In this document: positions 1-8,765 of the stretch, piece by piece
How positions within the stretch are numbered: position 1 is the first letter of the stretch
Layout: the number at the start of each line of letters is the position of its first letter
DNA from: Aeromicrobium sp.
Lineage (GTDB): Bacteria > Actinomycetota > Actinomycetes > Propionibacteriales > Nocardioidaceae
Assembly: GCA_025965175.1 (NCBI GenBank)
Contig: JAOPXL010000230.1
Location: 1 to 33,264 of the forward strand
DNA: 33,264 nucleotides
Reading direction: 5' to 3'
The notes under the pieces: model-generated
What the model saw: the letters and a program-made list of their open reading frames with translations, nothing else
The model's database searches: none
What the model was told of the DNA's origin: nothing
Program-made: the position numbers and the translations under genes

Positions 1-168
1 CAACGCGTCAGTAAGTAGAGACCTACGCGCCGCGACGAAGGCTGCGAACTCGCGCACCTGTGCTTCAGCGTTTGTCACCGGCTCCAATCCGAGGGCGCGG
101 AGCCCCTCGTTTGCGTCGGTGAGAGAGACGAGCCCGTCCTCGATGGGGCCGGTCGTCCAGCCACGGTC

Positions 169-3100
169 CTAGTAACTCATGACGGCAGCAGCATCGACCG
201 TGGTCCCCGAGAGCCGTGAATCGAGCCAGGCCCGCATCTCATTTCGATCAGTCGGTATTTCGAGCGAGTCGCGGAGCTCTTCCGCGACGTCTGGTGCCAC
301 TGTCGCGAGTAAGGTCACCAAGGCCGAGGTGTCAGGCCGAACGGCACCCCGCTCGGCACGGGCAAGCTCTACGTCGGCCTCCGGTAGTCGGAGTGCGGTC
401 GCAAGATCAGCGTTGGACGGGGTGCCCCCGCGTACGGCACCTCGTAGGTCGACCAGCGCGAGCCGGAGATCCTTGAAGACTGTTGGGGCTCCTACGGCTT
501 GGGTGATGCCCTCGGCAGCTCGCTCCGCGAGCTCGATTCTTGTCAGGCCCTGCGCGTGTCGAACGAGCACGACTCCACGCCCGTCATCGCCTTCGACCCA
601 GCAGGACAACTGGCCCTGAGGATCTTGAACCTGGTATCCGTCCACGCTGGTCGAGAACTCAGTCACACGCATGAGGTTTGTTGTCCTCAACCTATGCGCT
701 GCCTGCCCGAGCTGTCTGGAACCGCGACTGAGCACACCCTGCTGGTGCGAAAGCACCAATAGGACGAGCGTCTCGAACCAGTCCCCGAGCAAGTCCAAAA
801 GTGGACCTTGGCTCGTCGGTTCCGTCCAGCGGACTTTGATCTCGGCGTCGGCCACAGACCTGAATCGGTTCGGAGCAGTCTCAGACACGTAGCGACCGAC
901 TCGTCGGGCCAAGGAGCGATCGGTGAAACCGAGTCGAGGCAAAGGAAGTTGGGCCAGAAGCGCAGCCTGCGGCACATCTGGAACGGCGTAGTAAATTGTC
1001 TCGCCGTCGTCAGCGATCTCGGCCAGCTCGACAGCCCCCAGCCGCTCGACCAAGACGCCACGAGGCTGATCACCTGTCGGGTCGGCGAGAAAGTCGACCC
1101 AACTACGTTCGTACTCGGCGCGGGTTCCTCGCACCCAGGCCCCATCTTGGCTGATCAGTTCCGCGAGGTACTCGATGCGGGCCACAGCAGAGTCTTCCGC
1201 GTCCCAATGTCGTGCCCCCAGCGCCCGCAGCCTTTCGATGCCGCGCGACCCAACAGAACGGCGGAGATGCGGGGACGGCGCCGGCAGGTACGGCGGAGCG
1301 TCGCCCTCGACCCACCAGGCATTTGCAATCGACGTGAGCGTTACCGTCGTCCGATCACCGGGCTCTCGCTGAGGGAACCACGGAGAAGTCAACAGGAAGG
1401 TGGCCACGAAGGATGGCCAGGTCGCGACATCTCCACTTTGAGGACGTTCGAAGCGCGCATCGAGTGCGAGGTCTTCCCATCGGTCCAGCCCGGCTAGCAC
1501 CAATTCGCCAAATATCTCCTGGGCACGAGTCGAGAAGTCATTCCACTCTGACTGGCCGGGAAGACGTGCGATGTGGACCATCCGGTATTCGACGCTTGTG
1601 TATGTGGCGGGTCGGCCGCGCCATTGGTCTGCCGCGTCGAGCCACGTCTCGCGCAGTCCAGATGGAACCCACCCGGGCAGGTTGAAGCGAGGGAGTGAAG
1701 TGGGGCTGTTGATGGTCGATCCGTATACGTTCCACCGGGCGCCCTCCATCTCAATCGGCCAGAGTCCGTGGCGTACACCGGCTCTCTCCAAGAACTCGCG
1801 CATAGCGTCGAGGTCCTCCTCGACAACCCAGGCGGACGGCGGTTGGAGAATGCCGTCGGGTATGCCATCGAGATCGATGTCGTCACCAAGTGCTTCAACG
1901 AGGCGTACCAATGCCTCGTCAACCCAGGCGTCATCTCCTGCCCAGCCCTTGCCGAAGTGCGCCTCGTCTGCGGCAATCCACCCTGAGACACTCGGAACGC
2001 GGAAGGGCGTCGTGGGGAAGTACTCCTCCCCCAAGGGACTTCGTGCGTCCCGCCAGACATCGAGCGCGTAGCGAAGTGAGGCGTCGAGGTCGGCTTCGCC
2101 CAGGTCTTGCTGACCACCCATCACTTCGGCGACGACCCGGAGAATGTCTTCCGACCCGAAGTCGGCGACGCACTCCGACAACCAATGGCGCCCTTCGCGG
2201 TAACTTTGATCGTCAAGGCGCCAAGGAATGTCATCCCGAACGTACGCCAGTTGGTGAGCCACGGCTTCCGGGGGTTGCATTCGTGACGGCGTGGCGCCTC
2301 GTTGGGGCGGGAAGAAGACCGTCGGGTTGCCCGGTACTCCGTTCGCATGAAGTAGGCGACCTACCCCTGCCACGATCTTGGCGCCTGCTAGTGGCGCCGA
2401 TCGTGGCAGGGACGCAGCCAACTCGTCGTAGAACACTGCCCATTCATCTGGGCTCGCACCAGTCGATTGGAGGTGGAGAGCGCATGTCTCAGCGAACGCC
2501 ACGAGCGCCTCGCTCGCCGTCCGCCAGCTCGCCGCATGTCCGAGCTGGAGGTAAAGGTCCGCGAGCCTTGCGATTCTGGTCGAGCCGAGCCCCGGGTCAA
2601 TGAGCCCTCGCAACTGCTCTGGATTGAGTCGCTCGGGGGTGAAGTGTTCGCCGTGCGCCTCCCACAGGGACCCGTCCGCAACGGATACACGTGAGGGCGT
2701 TGCGGCCTCGCGTGAGGGAAGGAAGGCCACACCTGCCAGGGGACGGGACCGATCCTCCATCGCAGCTACCAGGCGTGGGAGGTGGCCCTTGGACCAACAT
2801 GCCAGATCGACCAGTGTTCCGGGTGGCAACTCGACATGCCCCTCAGTCGCAGAAATCAAGAGGTCTGCGGCAAGCGCGGCGGCCTCACCTAGGAATAGGT
2901 CGTTGATGGGGTAGGTCTCGTCCAGCGAGCGTCGGTCCAGACTGGAGAAAAACGGGGCCTGGAGATACACGGGCAACGGGCATTCAACCCGGTTGCCCAT
3001 CGGCAGGAAGTTGTAGAGCCTCGGCGAGTCCAGTGGGTCACCTGCTGCAAGCGCCAGGACGACCTCTGCGTCACCCTCCCATTGATCCCATCCTGGCAAA

Positions 3101-4107
3101 TGAGCCCCCGCGTGGCGGGTGGCCTCAATCGCCTTTAGCACCGTCGACTCGGGGATTGTTCGCCGGGCGACGACGAACTCACTGTCGTCCTGGAGTAGCG
3201 ACCGTGTCAGGCCTCGAGTTCTGTCGATGTCCTCGACCAAGCGCGTTAGCGAGATGCTCGCCTCGGCGTCCGGTTTTATCGTGATGAGATCGATCGTCTC
3301 GATCCGGTCGAGGAACAGATGCATAGGCACGCCGCTGCCCTCAACCGCTTCCAGCTCGCCTCGCGCGTCCTCAAGGGCACGTTCTGACTTCAGCGGAAGA
3401 CGGATCACGGTACAGAAGCCGGCGTCACCGAGATCAGTCGTGCGCTGGGGCACATTCATCAGAGGAAAGGTCAAGGTGAGGGTGGAAACGTTCTCCGCCA
3501 ACTCGGCGGCCAGTCCGTCCTCGCGCGGTGCCCAGCGAGCGGCAAGGTCGACGAAATCGCCGTGCGTGCCGAATCGGAACGTAAAGCCATCGAAGTCGTT
3601 CGCGTCATCTCTGGATCGGCTGTACACCTCCGGGCACTCGCTGAATTGGAGGACACTCTTGAAGCCGACGCCCTTGTTACCGATGCCTTCGCTCGGAGGT
3701 TTGTCACTCACCGCGACGTCGACCATCGCGGCGAAGTTTCGGTCGGTGAGGGGGTGCCCGCCGTTGGCGACGTACAGAGTGCCAAATGGCCCTTCGGTCT
3801 CGTCAAGAATGACTCGAATCTGGCCGTTCACGGCGTCCTTGCCGTGGGCGTCGTGGGCGTTCTGGATGAGTTCGATGAGTGTTCGGCCGTGGTAGTCAGC
3901 CGAGATGATGCCCTCAATGAAACGCTTGATCTGAAGTGTCGGTCGCTCTCCGTTCTTGCGCCCAAACAGGAACTGGTCGACCTGCCACTTGGCCTTCTTG
4001 TCAATCAACTCACGAAACGCTGGCAAGGGGAGACATTGTTCGGCGGCCGCGTGCACGTCGTCTCCTCTTCTGCGAGCCGTCAACGGGACGGGCGGCCGGG
4101 CAGTCAT
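169..4107 (-). CDS. Large ATP-binding protein with sacsin/HSP90-like (GHKL-fold) N-terminal ATPase domain; candidate defence/island protein
   Basis: 1312-aa ORF; N-terminal motifs IELIQNAHDAHG, LYVANGGHPLTDRNFAAMVD and EGIGNKGVGFKSVLQFS match the Bergerat/GHKL fold of sacsin-N-like proteins. Start codon uncertain (a GTG about 50 nt inside is possible). Confidence 0.8.
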   Translation of the reverse strand: MTARPPVPLTARRRGDDVHAAAEQCLPLPAFRELIDKKAKWQVDQFLFGRKNGERPTLQIKRFIEGIISADYHGRTLIELIQNAHDAHGKDAVNGQIRVILDETEGPFGTLYVANGGHPLTDRNFAAMVDVAVSDKPPSEGIGNKGVGFKSVLQFSECPEVYSRSRDDANDFDGFTFRFGTHGDFVDLAARWAPREDGLAAELAENVSTLTLTFPLMNVPQRTTDLGDAGFCTVIRLPLKSERALEDARGELEAVEGSGVPMHLFLDRIETIDLITIKPDAEASISLTRLVEDIDRTRGLTRSLLQDDSEFVVARRTIPESTVLKAIEATRHAGAHLPGWDQWEGDAEVVLALAAGDPLDSPRLYNFLPMGNRVECPLPVYLQAPFFSSLDRRSLDETYPINDLFLGEAAALAADLLISATEGHVELPPGTLVDLACWSKGHLPRLVAAMEDRSRPLAGVAFLPSREAATPSRVSVADGSLWEAHGEHFTPERLNPEQLRGLIDPGLGSTRIARLADLYLQLGHAASWRTASEALVAFAETCALHLQSTGASPDEWAVFYDELAASLPRSAPLAGAKIVAGVGRLLHANGVPGNPTVFFPPQRGATPSRMQPPEAVAHQLAYVRDDIPWRLDDQSYREGRHWLSECVADFGSEDILRVVAEVMGGQQDLGEADLDASLRYALDVWRDARSPLGEEYFPTTPFRVPSVSGWIAADEAHFGKGWAGDDAWVDEALVRLVEALGDDIDLDGIPDGILQPPSAWVVEEDLDAMREFLERAGVRHGLWPIEMEGARWNVYGSTINSPTSLPRFNLPGWVPSGLRETWLDAADQWRGRPATYTSVEYRMVHIARLPGQSEWNDFSTRAQEIFGELVLAGLDRWEDLALDARFERPQSGDVATWPSFVATFLLTSPWFPQREPGDRTTVTLTSIANAWWVEGDAPPYLPAPSPHLRRSVGSRGIERLRALGARHWDAEDSAVARIEYLAELISQDGAWVRGTRAEYERSWVDFLADPTGDQPRGVLVERLGAVELAEIADDGETIYYAVPDVPQAALLAQLPLPRLGFTDRSLARRVGRYVSETAPNRFRSVADAEIKVRWTEPTSQGPLLDLLGDWFETLVLLVLSHQQGVLSRGSRQLGQAAHRLRTTNLMRVTEFSTSVDGYQVQDPQGQLSCWVEGDDGRGVVLVRHAQGLTRIELAERAAEGITQAVGAPTVFKDLRLALVDLRGAVRGGTPSNADLATALRLPEADVELARAERGAVRPDTSALVTLLATVAPDVAEELRDSLEIPTDRNEMRAWLDSRLSGTTVDAAAVMSY

Positions 4108-4155
4108 TGGCGACCGTCCACTCGTCCATCTTGGCAGTGAGCGCCGACACCGGCG

Positions 4156-4174
4156 GGATTACGGGTAGTAATCC
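4156..4174. promoter_or_regulatory. Perfect palindrome GGATTAC-GGGTA-GTAATCC upstream of the ATPase gene (possible operator or hairpin)
   Basis: 7-bp perfect arms, 5-nt spacer, about 50 bp upstream of the start codon at 4107. Confidence 0.4.
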
Positions 4175-4527
4175 GGCAAGGGCTTCAGGCTGCGCTCGTC
4201 GGTCCTGTGGGCTGACGGTCGCATCCGCGGGGCGCACCGATGCCGATTGCCAGCGGTCGCGATGTGATCCCGTGCAGTCCTCGGCTCACCTCGCTCATGG
4301 AGGGGACCACGGCATGGTCGCAGATCCTTTCAAAAGCACAGCGGATGCTGGGGATGACCGAACTTGGTTGTAGCGAGCGCCGATAGACCGTGATGCATGT
4401 CGACTACTGCTGCGATGCGGTCGGCTCTTGCACCTGATCCCCATGCGGCGACTATCGGTGTCGACGACGCTTGAAAACGAGGCCATAGCGACGGGCGAAA
4501 ACGAGGCCACCCAGACAGATTGGATGG

Positions 4528-4745
4528 GTGATCTCAGTGGAGGATTGGGCTTTGATTCGGCGGCTGGTTGCGGACGGTGTTCCGCAGCGTCAGGTCGCAC
4601 GGGACCTGGGTGTAGCGAGGTCGGCGGTCGAGCGGGCGTTGGCTTCGGACCGGCCACCGAAGTACGAGAGGCCGGCGCGCCGACAGCGTTTGCGCCGTTC
4701 GAGCCACTGGTCCGGCAACTGCTCGTTGCGACGCGTGACATACCG
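4528..4745 (+). pseudogene. istA: IS21-family transposase IstA, N-terminal fragment (frameshifted and truncated)
   Basis: ISVEDWALIRRLVADGVPQRQVARDLGVARSAVERALASDRPPKYER in one frame, continuing as AFAPFEPLVRQLLVATRDIPTGTL in another. Confidence 0.8.
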
Positions 4746-5293
4746 ACTGGGACGCTCAACCAGCGGTGCGTCAGCAGGTTGCCGCACTCGCCTCGGGCGG
4801 GTTCCTCACCGAAGCACGCAACGTCGTGCTCCTGGGCCCACCGGGCACCGGGAAGACCCACCTGGCTACCGGCCTGGGCATCGCTGCCGCGCACCACGGC
4901 CACCGGGTCCTGTTCGCGACCGCGACCGAGTGGGTCACCCGGCTCACCGACGCCCACCGCGCCGGACGGCTACCGCAAGAGCTCGCACGGCTGCGGCGCT
5001 ACGGACTGATCATTGTCGACGAGGTCGGCTACCTGCCCTTCGAGCAAGACGCAGCGAACTTGTTCTTTCAACTCGTCTCGTCTCGTTACGAACACGCCTC
5101 GCTGATCCTGACCAGCAACCTGCCCTTCAGCGGCTGGGGCGGTGTCTTCGGCGACCAGGCAGTGGCCGCAGCAATGATCGACCGCGTCGTCCACCACGCC
5201 GACGTCCTCACGCTGAAGGGCGCCAGTTACCGGCTACGCAACCGCGGGATCAACACGTTGCCCAGCATCAGAACCCAGGACACGGCAGACTAG
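4746..5293 (+). pseudogene. istB: IS21-family helper ATPase IstB, 5'-truncated
   Basis: AQPAVRQQVAALASGGFLTEARNVVLLGPPGTGKTHLATGLGIAAAHHG...LIIVDEVGYLPFEQDAANLFFQLVSSRYEHASLILTSNLPFSGWGGVFGD; Walker A and B present, N-terminal portion missing. Confidence 0.85.
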
Positions 5294-5932
5294 AAATCAA
5301 CGAACCGGTGGCCTCGTTTTCGAGCGTCGAATCGGCTTCATTTTCGAGCGTTGCCGACAATCGGTGCCGCGGGTCGTTCAGCCGGATCTGGAGCGAGCAC
5401 CAGGTGCGAATCATTCTCCGGCTCGACCGGGTCCGTGGCTCCTCAAGTCGCTGGGCAAGATATCGCTGGAAAGGTGAAATCCCGGCGATGTGACCGAGGC
5501 CAGTGATCTTTCCGGGGTCTTAATGGAACACGGCTACCGGACGCTTCGGCACGGCCAAGGCAGACGAGCGAACGGCCTCGAGGGGCCAGCTCGTGACAAC
5601 ACTGAGCTGAGCGTCTTAGCACTTGGGTTGGTCGACAAAATGCCGAGGTATCAGCGTGTCGATCGCCACCTGAAGAGGCTCTGCTCCTGGCCGCAGCAGG
5701 GCCGCGAACGGGAGTGGTTGGCGGACCTGTCCGACCTCGCGGAAGCGATGGTCAAGAAGCCCGTCCGACCACAATGCACGGTCGACTACACTCACCACTT
5801 AATCACCACTTATTCGGGCAAATGGGCGCATATCGAGGCATGTACCGTCCAATGCGAGGGCGGACTCCGGGCGCATCGGTGCAGGTCAGAGCATGTTTTG
5901 GCAACTTCGAGCAAACCGCCCGGGGGGAGGGG

Positions 5933-5974
5933 CTTTGGAACAGGGGGTCGCAGGTTCAAATCCTGTCAGCCCGA
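5933..5974 (+). other. Partial tRNA-Pro gene, 3' half (T-arm and acceptor 3' strand): putative attachment-site remnant
   Basis: CAGGGGGTCGCAGGTTCAAATCCTGTCAGCCCGA matches the actinobacterial tRNA-Pro 3' end; no 5' half is present upstream. Confidence 0.8.
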
Positions 5975-5999
5975 CGTTGTGATGTCTCAGGACATCCCG

Positions 6000-6030
6000 G
6001 AAGACCGAACCTGTAAGGGGTTCGGTCTTC
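6000..6030 (+). terminator. Rho-independent-type hairpin downstream of the tRNA-Pro fragment
   Basis: GAAGACCGAACC-TGTAAGG-GGTTCGGTCTTC, 12-bp perfect stem, 7-nt loop, then TGTCATTTCT. Confidence 0.7.
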
Positions 6031-6032
6031 TG

Positions 6033-6560
6033 TCATTTCTGGGGCTTTCCGCACGGGTGGTAGTCGCGGCTGGTGTCGGTGGTCAGCTCGCGCAGCAGCT
6101 CGCCGGTGATGGCGTTGACGACTCGGACGGGGAGGTCGTCGATGAGCATGATGACGTGGGTTCGGGCGGGGGTTCGTCCGCCGATGTGGCGGAGGGTGGC
6201 CCGGTGTGGCAGAGATCGGTGGGGTCGGCGGTGGTTGTATACGTCGATGAACTCGCCCAGCAGGGCTTGGAGCTTGGGGATCGTGGCTGGCTGATCAGAC
6301 CTGGCGCGGAGCCACTTCTTGAACGTCTGCTGGAATCGTTCGACCTTGCCCTGGGTGGTGGGGTGGTTCGGTTTGCCATTCTTCTGGGTGATGTCGAGGT
6401 GGCGGAGCTCGGCCTTGCGGCGGCCTTGGCGTCCGATGCCGGCGAGGCGGACGGTGGGGGCACCTTCCTGCACGAAGTGCTTGGGGGAAAGTCGGACTGC
6501 CAGGTCTCGTTCGGCATCGATGCTTCGAACCGGATGTAGGACGACTACGACGGGTCGATG
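6033..6560 (-). pseudogene. IS481-like (DDE, rve-superfamily) transposase remnant
   Basis: SSYIRFEASMPNETWQSDF in one frame, then KNGKPNHPTTQGKVERFQQTFKKWLRARSDQPATIPKLQALLGEFIDVYNHRRPHRSLPHRATLRHIG in another; start and central catalytic region missing. Confidence 0.8.
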
Positions 6561-6780
6561 AACGCGTGGACCGCTGACCCGGATCGCCCGCTCCAGCGCG
6601 CCTGATCGGTACCCGGCGCCAGCCGAGGCAGTGTTTTCGACGACCCGGGTTCGGCCAGCCTGCTTGCTGAAGGCCGTTGCGTGCTGTTCACTCCACGTAC
6701 AGACACGTTGTCAGGTCCGGATGTCTGGGCCCGGCAGCCTGTGCGGGTCCCGTCCGGGGACCCAGAACTGGAGACCTGCC

Positions 6781-7896
6781 ATGAAGCGAACCATTCGAAG
6801 TGCCGCCGTCGTCATCTCTCTCGCCGCGCTGGGACTCGCGGCCTGCGGGGGTCCGCCGGACAAGAAGTCCGACAGCACCACCGAGGCCGCGAGCGCGACG
6901 TCCGCCAAGGACCTCGGGGGCATGAGCGCGCTGGTGAAGGCGGCCAAGAAGGAGGGCACGCTCAACGTCATCGCCCTGCCGCCGACCTGGGCCAACTACG
7001 GCAAGATCATCACGGCGTTCGAGGACAAGTACGGCATCAAGGTCACGTCCGCGCAGCCGGACGCAGCCAGCCAGGACGAGATCAACGCTGCCAACACCCT
7101 CAAGGGCACGAAGCGGGCGCCGGACGTGTTCGACCTCGGCCAGTCCGTCGCTCTGGCCAACACCGACATGTTCGCGCCCTACAAGGTGGCGACCTTCGAC
7201 TCGGTCCCCAAGCAGTTCAAGGACGCGAACGGCACCTGGGTCAACGACTACGGCGGATTCATGTCGGTCGGATTCGACACCAAGAAGGTCCCCGAGGTCA
7301 CGAGCCTGGACGACCTGCTCGGGGCGAAGTTCAAGGGCAAGGTCGCGCTCAACGGTGACCCGACCCAGGCCGGTGCTGCGTTCAGTGGCGTCGTGATGGC
7401 GGCGATCGCCAACGGTGGATCGGCGGACGACGTCGCCCCCGGCGTGGACTACTTCGGCAAGCTGAAGGAGGCCGGCAACTTCCTGCCGGTCGACCCGACC
7501 CCGGCGACGATCGAGTCAGGTCAGACTCCGGTCGTCATCGACTGGGACTACACGAACACGGCCGAGACCGCGAAGCTGCCGTCCTGGAAGGTCGTGGTGC
7601 CCGAGGGCGCCGCGGTCGGCGGCTACTACTACCAGGCCATCAACAAGGATGCGCCGCACCCCGCTGCGGCCCGCCTGTGGCAGGAGTTCCTCTACTCCGA
7701 CGACGGGCAGAACCTCTTCCTCGGCGGCGGGGCGCGCCCGGTCCGCGCGGACGCGATGAAGTCGGACGGGACGCTCGACGCCGCCGCGTACGACAAGCTG
7801 CCCGCGGTGCAGGGCGATCCGGTCCTGCTCACCGAGAAGCAGACCAAGACCGCGGCTGACTACCTGTCGAAGAACTGGTCCAAGGTCGCCGGCTGA
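6781..7896 (+). CDS. ABC transporter substrate-binding lipoprotein (polyamine/iron-type)
   Basis: Lipobox LAALGLAACGG; extracellular solute-binding fold; followed by two permeases and an ATPase. Confidence 0.9.
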   Translation: MKRTIRSAAVVISLAALGLAACGGPPDKKSDSTTEAASATSAKDLGGMSALVKAAKKEGTLNVIALPPTWANYGKIITAFEDKYGIKVTSAQPDAASQDEINAANTLKGTKRAPDVFDLGQSVALANTDMFAPYKVATFDSVPKQFKDANGTWVNDYGGFMSVGFDTKKVPEVTSLDDLLGAKFKGKVALNGDPTQAGAAFSGVVMAAIANGGSADDVAPGVDYFGKLKEAGNFLPVDPTPATIESGQTPVVIDWDYTNTAETAKLPSWKVVVPEGAAVGGYYYQAINKDAPHPAAARLWQEFLYSDDGQNLFLGGGARPVRADAMKSDGTLDAAAYDKLPAVQGDPVLLTEKQTKTAADYLSKNWSKVAG

Positions 7897-7910
7897 ATGG
7901 GCCGACAGCC

Positions 7911-8765
7911 GTGAGCCGAGGCGTACGGCGCCTGGTCCCGGTCCTGGGCCTGGTGCCGTTCCTCGGCTACCTGACGATATTCCTGCTGATCCCCACAGTT
8001 TCCGTGGTGGTGGGAGCCTTCGTCGAGAAGGACCGAGCGAGCCTGTCCAACATCCGGGCCCTCGGCGACGAGGTCGTGCTGCGCACGCTGTGGCGCAGCA
8101 TCGAGCTGTCCGCCGAGAGCGCGATCATCGGGGCCGTGCTGGGCGCGTTGCTGGCGTACGCTGTGGTGACGGGCAGACCGGACGGGACGCTCCGACGTTC
8201 CGTGACGAGTGCGTGCGGGGTGCTGGCGCAGTTCGGCGGAGTCACCCTGGCATTCGCATTCATCGCGACGCTCGGGTTCTCCGGTGTCGTGACCGAGGCC
8301 GGTCGGGACGTCCTCGGCGTTGACCTGTTCGGCAGCGGTTGGCTGTTCGGCCTGAAGGGGCTGACGCTGGTCTACACCTACTTCCAGATCCCGCTCATGG
8401 TCATCGTGTTCCTTCCGTCCCTCGACGGCATGCGGTCGCAGTGGCGTGAGGCTGCCGAGAGCCTGGGTGCGTCCACCTGGCAGTTCTGGCGGTACGTCGC
8501 CGGTCCGCTGCTGCTGCCGGCGTTCCTCGGGTCGACCCTGTTGCTGTTCGCGAACGCCTTCGCCGCGTACGCGACGGCAGCCGCCCTCGTGAGCCAGGGC
8601 AGCCCGATCCTGCCGTTGCTCATCCGCAACGCCCTGACCAGCGAGATCGTCCTGGGCCAGAGTCACCTGGCCTTCGCGCTGGCCCTGGACATGATCGTCG
8701 TGGTCGTCGTCGTCATGACGATGTACGCCCTGCTCCTGCGCCGGACCTCTAGGTGGCTGCGATGA
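7911..8765 (+). CDS. ABC transporter permease
   Basis: Multiple TM segments; EAA-type loop (EAAESLGASTWQFWRYVAGPLLLPA); GTG start. Confidence 0.9.
   Translation: MSRGVRRLVPVLGLVPFLGYLTIFLLIPTVSVVVGAFVEKDRASLSNIRALGDEVVLRTLWRSIELSAESAIIGAVLGALLAYAVVTGRPDGTLRRSVTSACGVLAQFGGVTLAFAFIATLGFSGVVTEAGRDVLGVDLFGSGWLFGLKGLTLVYTYFQIPLMVIVFLPSLDGMRSQWREAAESLGASTWQFWRYVAGPLLLPAFLGSTLLLFANAFAAYATAAALVSQGSPILPLLIRNALTSEIVLGQSHLAFALALDMIVVVVVVMTMYALLLRRTSRWLR

Larger units (their letters stand above)
4459..5359 (+). mobile_element. IS21-family internally deleted derivative (about 0.9 kb) with terminal repeats and 5-bp target site duplication ATCGG
   Basis: Left end TGTCGACGACGCTTGAAAACGAGGCC...GCGAAAACGAGGCCACC is the inverted counterpart of the right end GGTGGCCTCGTTTTCGAGCGTCG...TTTTCGAGCGTTGCCGACA; ATCGG at 4454-4458 and 5360-5364; contains IstA N-terminal and IstB C-terminal sequence. 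Confidence 0.88.

Noticed and set aside
4397-4458. ORF start MSTTAAMRSALAPDPHAAT interrupted by the IS21 derivative, rejoined at 5365
   Set aside because: Rejoined frame stops after about 67 aa with no recognisable family; cannot distinguish it from chance.
5933-5974. Functional tRNA-Pro gene
   Set aside because: No acceptor 5' strand, D-arm or complete anticodon arm upstream; only the 3' half is present.
5490-6539. 349-aa plus-strand ORF
   Set aside because: Runs across the tRNA fragment, the terminator and antisense to the IS481-like remnant, so it is not a credible gene; only 5490-5900 might hide a gene remnant.
6600-6780. TPP or other riboswitch upstream of the ABC importer
   Set aside because: No TPP consensus (CTGAGA / ACCTGATC) or other recognised aptamer core; only a simple hairpin is visible.
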